From NCBI RefSeq assembly GCF_024763615.1, contig NC_077223.1, forward strand, positions 10,044,001-10,108,000: DNA of 64,000 nucleotides, in the 5' to 3' direction. Position 1 is the first letter of the stretch, and each line of letters opens with the position of its first letter. The position numbers were made by a program, and so were the translations under genes. Origin of the DNA: Phlebotomus papatasi. Lineage: Eukaryota; Arthropoda; Insecta; Diptera; Psychodidae. This document shows, piece by piece, positions 23,172 to 32,532 of the stretch. The notes beneath the pieces are model-generated. The model ran no database searches and was not told the origin of the DNA. It saw nothing but the letters and a program-made list of their open reading frames with translations.

Positions 23172-25140
23172 AATAAGTGTGTTTGGGTGAAATGTTCGCC
23201 TGGACCACCTCCGAAATATATCCAAAAATAAAAGAAATTGTAGGAGCCGTTTTTGAAAAAAAAAATAAAAATAAAAAAACATAGTTTTGAAGGCGATGGA
23301 GGAGGATGGGTGGAAAGAATAGAAAAAACGTCTGGATATATTGTTTTTTATTGGGGGCACCGAAGATCGGAACTTGATATCTTTTATCGTTTAAGCTCCA
23401 GGACGGTGGCAGTTGAAATTTAAAACTTTTTGAATAAAAGGGACAGATAATCCTAACCGGCTTATGTAGGTGAGATTCTTAACGTGAGCTAACTCGGAGT
23501 GCATGCAAATTCGATTTGGAGCTGAAGTTGGGAGACGCCATTCAGTTATCTTGTATCAAATTCGTGAAATTATACAAATTTTGTATTTAAACCAAAATAT
23601 CAAGGATTTGGATGAACTGACAGAAAAGTGATATATGGGTGAAATGTAGACCAGAATGTTCTCTATAATTTTCCATAGAAAATGATCTCATCGATTGCTC
23701 AGAAGCCAAGATATTCGAGGTTTTTTGTTTCTTAACTTGTTTTTTCATCCAGAGTTCCCCAAGTAGTCATTTGTTGAACTTCAACTATATCAAAGAATCG
23801 TTGTATTTTGTGGGACTTTCCATTTAAACCCCTATTTTAAGTGTCTTGGTGGAGTAGAGGCAGTCAAATTGGCATCTGAGTGATTTCAAAGCGTTATTAT
23901 TGGAAAAATCAATTTTTTCACACTTAAATGGCAAAATCGGAGTGATAGCGTAGTCTGAGTGGAAAATGATGTATGGACAAAATGTAGAGACAAATGTGCT
24001 CTACAATTATGTTGAAGTAATCATCAAAATCGGTTCAGCGACAGTCGAGATAATTGAGCTTATGTGATATTGAAATTGGTTTTTCGACTGTGGCGCCCCT
24101 GGTGTTGGTCCCACGAAGTTCAAATATTCTAGAAAGTTGTAGCATTTGGTGAGATCTTTCGTTTAAGCCCTCATTCATCAAAATCGGTCACATAGAACCG
24201 GAGATATGATTTTTTGAATTTCGTGAACTTTGACCCCTCATATCTCCGGTTCTATTGTAATCACAGCGCACATACGCACCATTTTGGAAACGTCCTAGAC
24301 TGGACTACAACATACTAAAATTTCATTAACTTGCACAATGCCGTTTTTGAGAAAAGTGACTTTGAATTTCGATGAATTTTGACGCTATCACAGCGCCACC
24401 TGTGGTGACTTTTTGAACTTCTATCTGAAAGTGCTCATTGAGACGAAACCAAAAAGGTAAAACTTAGGTCGCTATGTTAGTTAGAACCGGAGATAGAGGC
24501 CGGTCAATGTTCGAACTTTGACCCCTTATAGCTCGGGTCAGGGGTTTTAGATCGATTTAAGGTTTTTTTTTGTTTGATAGGTATAATCAACGGCTACAAC
24601 ATACTAAAATTTCAGCCCGATGCACAATGGAATTTTTGAGTTATTTAAATTATAAGATTTAAAAATTTTCTTTTCAATAATAGCGCCCCTAGCGGTGGTT
24701 TTATGAACTTACGATGTTAGAAGGGGAAATGGCATTTCACGAGAGCTTTCCAAAAATCCCTCATTTTTTAAATTCTGACAATTAGAACCGGAGTTATGGC
24801 CATTTTAAGAAATTTTTTTGGACCCTTATAGCTCGGGTCAGGGGGGTCGGGGGACCTTAAGTTTGGTATTGATGGAAATCTCTAAGGCCCAGCTATAACA
24901 TACTAAAATTTGAGCCCGCTCGATGCCATAGGGGCGGAGCTATTGAGAAAACAAAAAAAGGGGGGTCTTCAAAATGGCGGAAGGAGGGGTGGGGGGTGGG
25001 GGGTCAATGCACCAAGTTGCAATTTTCACCCGATATATAACCTTTGCCGAAAACCGCAAGTCGATATCTTTTTTAGTTTAGGAGCTATTAAGCTCCAAAG
25101 AGCGGCCGGCCAGCCGGCCGGCCGGCCGGCCGGGAACTTA
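23172..25140. repeat. large repeat block with CCGG array
   Basis: Blocks of AGAACCGGAGATA, TATAGCTCGGGTCAGGGG and ACATACTAAAATTT recur several times between about 24190 and 24910. The opening TTTGGGTGAAATGTTCGCC is related to the units of the tandem array at 37.3-38.2 kb. Bases 25103-25133 are a pure GGCC/CCGG run. I see no protein family in the open frames here. This could be part of a large unidentified element or dispersed satellite. Confidence 0.45.
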
Positions 25141-25512
25141 ACTTAGCCCCCCATATATTCGTGATCAGGAAGTGGCGAAACACATTTTGGCCAAGTTTGA
25201 GGTCGATCGGACGACATGAAATTTTGTTAGGATTATAGTAGGTGAGATTGTTAAGAATCTCACCTAATAAGGCATAGAATCTATGCATATTGCAAATGTA
25301 CCGCAGAGTCCAAAGACAGGCAGGTAATAGGGCCACCCGGGCCAAATTATCCAAAAAGCCAGAAAACAGAAAAAATCGTTCCTCGCTGATTGCTTGAAGA
25401 ACGAAGAGAATCAGGGCAAGAAACGGGATTGCGAGGTGAGTTATGAGGATAATGTTCTCTCTCTCTACAGCTAAAGAGTGAGTGAGCACGCACATATCCA
25501 TATGAGTTCAGG
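25141..25512. other. continuation of repeat-like DNA
   Basis: A minus-strand frame stays open through this segment, but its start runs out of the CCGG array and the peptide shows no family. Composition resembles the preceding repeat, so no gene is called. Confidence 0.35.
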
Positions 25513-25742
25513 GGTGAAATGAAAACTTTTCGACACTATCGAATCGATAGTATCGATAAATATATAACTTTTAAATTAAGTGAATGTCGACTTTTTACGC
25601 ATTGTTGGGGCATTCATTGCGACATTCTTAAAAGAATGAGACTCTTGATAAACATCTATATTAGTTACAGGAAGTGTAGATATCGTTTAAATTTTTCAGA
25701 ATCGACAGTCGATACTATCGAAAAGATGTTATCATGTCACTC
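25513..25742. mobile_element. hairpin element with TATCGATA-type arms
   Basis: GTGAAATGAAAAC and ACTATCGAATCGATAGT at the left are answered by GATACTATCGAAAAGATG and ATCATGTCAC at the right. The arms contain clusters of ATCGAT, the core of DRE/BEAF-type sites. About 230 bp, no coding sequence. Confidence 0.5.
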
Positions 25743-26082
25743 CAGGTATCGTTTTACCCCCTCCACAAATTCTCGTACGGAGCAACATAGACTTCGTTTT
25801 CCGAAGCAACTTACTTCAATTTGCATTCGGAAATATCGTTTAAGGGAAGGGGTGTCTGCAGAAAAATAGATCGCAGCGCCATAAAGGATGCAATAAAGAA
25901 CACTGAGTCTTTACGGCACTATTTAAATCCAAAGACAATGGCTCTGAGCAAACCAAATAAATTTGTTCATTTTAGCTGCAATCATTTTAAATGTTGATCA
26001 TTTTACTGCTCAAACGGAAATATAATCAAAGCTCATTTTTGTCAAGGAATATCATTTCTTCTTCAAATTCACCTTTTTACAC

Positions 26083-27302
26083 TCATTTGGTTGGTGTGAA
26101 AATATCTAGAAGTTCCGGATCAACTTGATATTTTTCAACTCTCTCTTGGATCCAGTTGTCGAACATTTCAATCCTTTCGGCAGACATTTCTTCCCGGAAT
26201 GATCCAACTTTGCCTTTCCGGATAAAATTGAAATCATTATCTGATTTCATGTTGAACATCTTTTGAAATCCTTTCATTTCATCTTTAAAGTTAACCGATC
26301 GATTTTCTAAAAATGAAGAAAAATTATTTAAAAAAGGTATTTCGGAAAATTAAGAATAATCTTCCATACGGGACATGTTTTCGAAGGAAAGATGATTAGC
26401 TAGATTGGTAATTTGTTCATCTGTATAGGACTTTCCCAAGAATTCTGCTGTTCTTTTGATAACACTCGGATGATCCTTCTTCATTTCCTCGTAAGTGAAG
26501 AAAAGAATGTTGTCCTCATTCCTCATGTTCCAGAAATCAATTATATGAGAGTCGTATGGAGCATATATTACTGGAAATGCAATTAGGAAAATTAGGAGAT
26601 TAAGAACCGAAGAAAACTAGGACAGTTCTAACCAGCATCGTTTAGAAATATATCCAAGAAATCATCTAAATTTCCGCGATATCCCTGAAGATTCCTGTAA
26701 TGATGGTAGAATGAGATAGCAGCATCTTTAGCATTCCTTGCCACATAAACGATCTTTGGCTTCACTGTCCAGATATCTTTTGGCAGAAGTGGAGCCGGAA
26801 GATGAGTCTTGATTAGACGGGGCGATGGCATTTTTTCCAGCATCGGTAAAGCATCCATTTTGAACTTTTCAGGAACAATTGTACCTAGTCTGCGTGAATG
26901 ATAAAACCATGAAAGTCATGATAATCTTGATGCATGTTTACTGATATTGGCGATATTGGCAACTCACTCGAGAAATGGAAATCTTTCGTTGAGTCCAATG
27001 GAATTGCTCTTTTCATAGTCCAAGTCATTGCAAATCTGCCACACCATTTCCTGCGTCCAGGTTGTTCCACATTTGGGAAAGGTCACAACCCAGACATCAT
27101 CCGGTCGCACCTGGAAGTTCTCAATCACCTGAACACTGGCCCTGTACTTGGCAGGCATGAAGTACGACCTAAGGCACCATTTCTCTGCGATGGGAGTAGT
27201 GGGACGCCGAGTATGGCGAATCCGGATGAAGTCACTGATCCCAACATATTCAGCTTTCTTGGTAAAAGCTCCCGTGGGAATATTTTCACAGATGAGAGGC
27301 AT
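26083..27302 (-). CDS. cytosolic sulfotransferase (SULT family), 4 exons, 338 aa
   Basis: Exons are 27302-26968, 26889-26633, 26570-26370 and 26306-26083, and all junctions keep frame. Family motifs: TFPKCGTTWTQE (PAPS 5'-loop, about residues 74-85), the catalytic histidine in IKTHLP, VARNAKDAAISF (3'-phosphate contacts), and C-terminal RKGKVGSFREEM, closer to the classical RKG segment than in the other copy. The protein is cytosolic, with no signal peptide. The first intron falls at exactly the same place as in the paralogue at 5030-8861, after FPFLE. The two further introns (62 and 63 bp) are absent there. Two GATA-type sites lie about 70-85 bases upstream of the ATG. Substrate is unknown. 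Confidence 0.93.
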
Positions 27303-27371
27303 CTTTCTAGCTTGAAAAACTCTGGGTGACTGCTCTGAATGGTCACAAATTGTAAGTTGTATTGCTAAGGT

Positions 27372-27387
27372 CTTATCAGAGCTTATC
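27372..27387 (-). promoter_or_regulatory. pair of GATA-type sites
   Basis: CTTATC occurs twice, at 27372-27377 and 27382-27387; that is GATAAG on the strand of the sulfotransferase, 70-85 bases before its ATG. Paired GATA sites close to the start are common in insect midgut and fat-body genes. Function is inferred. Confidence 0.3.
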
Positions 27388-27402
27388 TCTGGTCCAAAGA
27401 TA

Positions 27403-28084
27403 TGGAGTTTAAATGGGATGGTAGATATTCTTACTCGACTTGCGCAGGGTTATGTGTTTAATAATACATAATATAATTTTTTTTAAGTATTTCAGGTTTA
27501 ATTTATTTATAGTTCAATAAATTTTATTTCGGTCTTTATGTCTTCACACACTAATTGTGCTCCTTTTAATGCGTCCATTGCCATCTTAGTGTTCCTATAG
27601 ACCTCCAAGCTCTCCAGGACAAAGCAATTGAAGAAGCCTATCACCGGTGAAAGGCCAATATCTATTGTTACCAATAAACATAAAAACATAAAAATTAACC
27701 GTGTATTTACTAAATTTATTGATCGAACTTAACAGAGAGAGCAGTACTATAATCCCTCGGCCCCCCCCCAAATTTCCACAATTTATCCCCGGGTATCACT
27801 TTTCTTGACATATTTCCACGTTTCTGACGATTTATCATAAAAGACATCAAATTGTTTATCCGTTTGTCCATCTCATGCGTCTGTCCGTTCGCCCGTTCGC
27901 AGCTCTAGAGGCCAAGCGGTTAGAGATGGAAACATGGGACCTTCACAGGACTACCCCATAAGTCAACGCTGGGACCATTAAAATGCCCCTCATTTTCCTC
28001 CCATCTCTTTCTTTATCCTCCAAGTTTTTAGGATTGCCCGTAAACTCGTAGTGCACTTTATTTTTCATTTTTGGATATATTCTA
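27403..28084. other. non-coding stretch
   Basis: No gene or clear repeat. It includes a C-run at 27763-27771 and CCGTTCGCCCGTTCGC-like sequence near 27880. Confidence 0.35.
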
Positions 28085-28527
28085 GTCTCGAGGTTATCTA
28101 CACAATTTGTAAATGTTTGTAAATTTCTACTGGAGACTTACGAAATGCTCGTAAGTCGTATAACCCACAAACAAGTTCGTAAAAGTTTGTACTTTTTCAC
28201 AAATATTGTTCGTGCGTAACATCATCACTTGACAAGCATTTTTTGTTCTTTTACAAACATTTGTTCGAAGATTTTTGTTTGTCTTTACGAACAAATAACA
28301 AATCTTTGCGTACTTTTTTCTGTGTTTACGAACATATCCGAACAAATGTTTGTAAAAGTGCACAAAATTCTCGTCAAATGATCATTTAACGATAAATGTT
28401 TGTAAAAGATGTACAAAATTTTACGAATTTGTTTGTGGGTTATACGATTTACGAGCATTTTGTGAGTCCCTAATAAGAATTCACAAAGATTTACCAACAA
28501 TTTTACGAAATATTTCTTCTGTGTAGG
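28085..28527. mobile_element. foldback element rich in TTCGTAAAAGTTTGTA words
   Basis: The left end (TAAATTTCTACTGGAGACTTACGAAATGC) is inverted at about 28455-28520. The inner arms GTATAACCCACAAACAAG and its complement at about 28424-28446 pair. Related fragments lie at 28542-29225, 56218-56320 and 57640-57735. Confidence 0.6.
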
Positions 28528-28541
28528 ACGGGATCCTTACA

Positions 28542-29225
28542 CGGAAAAAAATCGTAAAATCGCTCGTAAATCGTAAAACAAACTAAAAAGTTTGTAAAAG
28601 TTCGTATTTTTCACAAACATGTTTACAACATGATTACTTGACGAGCATTTTTATTGGTTTTCTTAGATTCTTCATAAATAGTCTAAAACACACAGAAAAA
28701 TGTTAGTAAAATTTTGTCATTTGTTCGTAAGGTTTTGTTAGACAAACAAATATGTACAAACAAATGTTCGTAAAAGAACAAAAATGCTTGTCAAGCGATC
28801 ATGCTACGAAGAGTGTTTGTGAAAAAATACAAACGTTTACAAATTTTCTAGCGTTTTATACGATATATGATCATTTCGCAAGTGATAATAATATTTAATA
28901 ATAATGGTGGCACTTAGAGGAACTTAGGCCTTCCCGCAAGGGGAGTTCGTAACATCCATTTATTGTTTTTTCTTATACAGGGATGGGGTTGTCAATCCCA
29001 TGCCCCGTGGAATCAAGTGCAGTGAAGCTCACTGGATGCAATCCGAATCCGAACACCTTTATTTCCTGAAAAGTTGACGTAAAACGGATTCGAACCCGAG
29101 ACACTTGTATCATAGAGCGAGTGTTCTACCACTTTACCTATTGAATGCCCAAATGCCCAAGCATTTCGCAAGTCCTCAGTAGGAATTTATAAACAATTTT
29201 ACGAAACATATTTTCTGTGTTAGAA
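28542..29225. mobile_element. second foldback copy, interrupted by a SINE
   Basis: Starts with ACGGAAAAAAATCGTAAAAT and shares TTCGTAAAAG / ACAAATGTTCG words with the preceding element. Its right end resumes at 29162 after a 278-bp SINE insertion. Confidence 0.55.
28884..29161 (-). mobile_element. tRNA-derived SINE with 12-bp target duplication
   Basis: Flanked by CATTTCGCAAGT at 28872-28883 and again at 29162-29173. Read on the minus strand it starts with a tRNA-like head: A-box-like AAAGTGGTAGAAC and a strong B box GGGTTCGAATCC at about 29084-29095. A non-tRNA body and an ATTATTATT-type tail follow at about 28884-28910. The tRNA part is degenerate and continues into unrelated sequence, so this is not a tRNA gene. 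Confidence 0.8.
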
Positions 29226-29589
29226 AAATATCATTGAATCATTCCTAATAATGATTTTTCAAGGTCACAAATTAAAAAGGCTCGAGAAGGCGTATTTCTC
29301 ATCCGAATGGAGTCTTGTTTTAGATCGTTGGAAAGGTCTTGGAATTTTTGATAAGCCTGAATCGGTTCCAATTGATTTATGAACCAGAAATGAACCGATT
29401 ATATAATATAACAATAACTACTTTTTATAGGAAAGTCTATTGCATTATTCGTAAGCTATTTTAGAGGATTTTTTAGAGTAATTTATAAAGCGGTTCAAAT
29501 CGGTTATGAACCAGTACTTTTAAGATTACCACCGAAGTTCCAAGTTCGGGCAATTCGCAAAACATGAGAGGAATTGCCATTCCTTTTAA

Positions 29590-30101
29590 CCCTCTAACGA
29601 CGAGACAGTTTTCGTGGACAGAAAATCAGCAATAAAAATGAAACCGATAAACAAAATCAGTAAAAGGTCTTACATCTAACCTTAGAAAATTCAAAAGTGT
29701 CTGATTCGGTGTATTTTTTCCTTTATGACCGATAGGGACAAAAATAGCCTAAAAATTAAGGTAATTTTTCTGACAATACCAATGAATGATAAATTTCACT
29801 CTAATGAAAAATATTATGTTTGAGTATTGTAGTTTTAATCCCCAATAGGGTTTTGTTTTGAAAAAATTGGAAGTATAAAAAATAATTAAAATTAATTTTC
29901 ATTAAGAATTTAAAAATTCGTCATTTTTGAGCTTAAAAATTTACTATATAACAAATACCTGGAGACTTGCAAAAAATATCCTAGATTCCTTCAACCTTCT
30001 ACTTCGCAAAAACGTACAAACATAAGGAAAAAATAACTTTACGCAGTCTGGAAAAATTATTTTCTTTATGGGTCACCGGTGTTCCAATCGTCCTTAAAGG
30101 G
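29590..30101. mobile_element. TTAA-flanked MITE (piggyBac-like ends), copy 1
   Basis: A 512-bp element beginning CCCTCTAACGACGAGAC and ending CGTCCTTAAAGGG, with TTAA on both sides (29586-29589, 30102-30105). The CCC...GGG termini and TTAA target are hallmarks of piggyBac-type elements. No transposase is present. Confidence 0.75.
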
Positions 30102-30105
30102 TTAA

Positions 30106-30907
30106 ATAAAAGAAATAATTAGAAGAAAAATATCACACTTTTAATCGTTCAACAAAAGTCTACGAAGGCCCTTTTGTTTGGTCTTTGCGTTTTTCATCAG
30201 GTCATTAGCTACTTCTTACCTTGTTTATCTTCTTTTTTCTTCACCAATCCTAATGTTGCTAGTTTATGTAAGATTATTTGGATCAAGGCATTGAAAGCAG
30301 TGGCAGAAATCAAACACCTCTGGTCACATTAATCAAAGCTTCGTTTTATTTGCATATATTTACAAAAGGAAACTAATTAATAGGAAGATGATATGTAATT
30401 TAATAAATAAGTGTAATTTTGTACAACTGTTCCAGTTAGAAGATGTTTTTTAATCGCTATATTTTAATGTGTGATCGGTACTTAGAATTCCAAAGACCTC
30501 TAAGGTTTATATTGAGAGGTTTTACCTGTTACCTGTATCACAGTACCAATAACAAAATTTCATGTGGTGTAGTGTTGTTATCTTCGAGCTGGTAGTATGC
30601 TGAGTCATTGAGTCAGTTAATTTGTGGGCAAAGCATGAAGTTGCTAAAAGAGAATGGGCCACTGGGCAGCATGCTATCTTCTCTTGTATATGTGTGATGA
30701 GTGGGCAGAGAAGTGCAAAGTGAACATGTGATTATATCGCTCATTTGGTATTACAGGGGCCAGGAAGGGCACAACTTTAGTTGCAAGGTAAAGATTCCAC
30801 AGCTTCGTTTTTCTACAATTTGTACTTGTTTATATACAGAAGATAACTTCAAAAGCTTGACTTTAGGAGTTTATCGTTAAAAAAATCTCATTGGGAAGCC
30901 ACGCCCC
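30106..30907. other. non-coding stretch
   Basis: AT-rich sequence between two TTAA elements. No gene, RNA or defined repeat is seen. Confidence 0.35.
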
Positions 30908-30911
30908 TTAA

Positions 30912-31420
30912 CCCTTTAACGACGAGACAGTTTTCGCTGACCGAAAATCAGCAATTAAAATGAAACCGATAACACAAAATCAGTAAAAGGTCTTACATCT
31001 AACCTTAGAAAATCCAACGAATTATTTGGTGTATTTTTCATCTCTATGGACGATATGGACAAAAATAGCCCAATAATTAAAGTAATTTTTCTGACAATAC
31101 CATTGAATGATAATTTTCACTCTAATAAAAAATATTATGTTTAACTATTTTAGTTTCTTATTCCAAAAACGGTTTTGCTTAAAAAAATCGAAGTATAAAA
31201 AATAATTAAAATTAATTTTCATTATGAGAATTTAAAAATTCTTCATTTTTTAGCTTAAAAATTTACTATATAGCAAATTGCTGGAGACTTGCAAGAACTA
31301 TCCTAAATTCCTTCAACCTTCTACTGTGCAATTACGTACAAACATAAAGAAAAAATGACTTTAGGCAGTCGGGAAAAATTATTTTCTTTATGGATCGCCG
31401 GTGTTCCAATTGTCCCTAAA
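30912..31420. mobile_element. TTAA-flanked MITE, copy 2
   Basis: A direct repeat of 29590-30101 throughout, with TTAA at 30908-30911 on the left. Its right terminus runs straight into a family C MITE and the closing TTAA is not clear, so the end has been rearranged. Confidence 0.7.
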
Positions 31421-31556
31421 GGTGTCTACACATTGGGAGCAATTTTCGTCAAAAATTGCGTTTTTGACAGAAATCTGACGTTTCTCCCTACAACGCTGCA
31501 GGGAATTTCCTTCAAAAAAGCAATTTTTGGCAAAAATTGCTCCCAATGTGTAGAGG
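31421..31556. mobile_element. palindromic MITE family C, intact copy 1
   Basis: A 136-bp near-perfect palindrome from TCTACACATTGGGAGCAATT to GCTCCCAATGTGTAGAGG. The centre is CTACAACGCTGCAGGG. A copy at 43522-43662 is intact and one at 16077-17117 is split. Confidence 0.8.
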
Positions 31557-32161
31557 CCATAATTTAAACGAATTTGAGCAATATTGTGGCAAAATTCAAT
31601 CATCAATTCACATTTAGGCATATCCCAAAGAATGATTATCGAGTAAAAAATAAACCACGTCCTTAATAGGACTTTTAAAGAAAAGAACGGAAAAGTGTAA
31701 TTTCTTTGAAACCTTTCCAATTTTAAATCTTTTAACCGTCTTATGGAACAAACAGGAGCTCGTGAAAAGACGATATAGCAAAAAGAACAAACAACAAAAT
31801 ATGCATTTAGTCATAATTCATAAATGGGCGTGGCTTATTTTTTGGGGGTTGAGCTGATTAGTTTGAGAAACTCATATACCAATCACTGAGAGAAATCCGA
31901 AAAAGTTAAAATAGCATTCTGGAAATGTTAATTTTATCCTGCATTATTGATCCGAAATCGGTTTTAATATTATGTTTTTTTAGGTGTATTAAGGGTTAAA
32001 GTTATCCTTTTTCATGTTAATTTTACCCTTAAAAATGTGTAAAATTAACATTAAAAAATGTTGATATATTTTTACACCTAAAAGGTGTTAAAGTTACGAG
32101 GAAAAAAGTTAATCGCACCCACTTTTTTTTCTCAGTGATAGAATAACTGACGAAGTTTATG
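31557..32161. repeat. AT-rich, partly foldback stretch
   Basis: Bases 31910-32110 carry imperfect inverted repeats around GTTAATTTTACCC and AAAATTAACATT. No gene is supported. Confidence 0.35.
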
Positions 32162-32318
32162 TACAATGCAATAGGAAGATGACCGTCTTCCGGGTGTGTC
32201 AGGGATGGTGATCCTTTTAGAGACCCAACAACAATGTTTTTAAAAAGGAAGGAAAAATGTCTCTCTCCGGGTGCATCCCTGACGCACCCAGAAGGAGAAC
32301 ATCTCATAATTGCATTGT
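32162..32318. mobile_element. small palindromic MITE upstream of kinase-like gene
   Basis: TGCAAT at both ends and arms CGGGTGTGTCAGGGATG / CATCCCTGACGCACCC define a 157-bp foldback about 215 bases upstream of the ATG at 32533. Confidence 0.55.
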
Positions 32319-32532
32319 GATAAAATCGATAAAATGGATAGATATTAGAGCTGTTCCAATAGAAAAAGCTCAGCTAAAACTTATGTATTATTCCTCTGTA
32401 ATATCGAATGAGCGATATCGTTGATGGCTCAAGGACGGAGATTCTATACCGATCAATTTTGAAATGTAATAACTGAGATAGTTTGTGAATGAGAGTCGTG
32501 AGTGTTGGAAGGCTTTTTTGTGGTGCTCCGAG

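Noticed and set aside
25088..25501. 137-codon minus-strand frame
   Set aside because: It runs into the GGCC array, lies in a repeat block and shows no family or splice context.
29084..29150. tRNA gene on the minus strand
   Set aside because: The B box is good, but the acceptor stem does not pair and a 12-bp target duplication brackets a longer SINE.
32485..32532. Sixteen extra N-terminal residues of the kinase-like protein
   Set aside because: This extension would need a GTG start; the first ATG in frame is 32533 and begins the membrane anchor directly.
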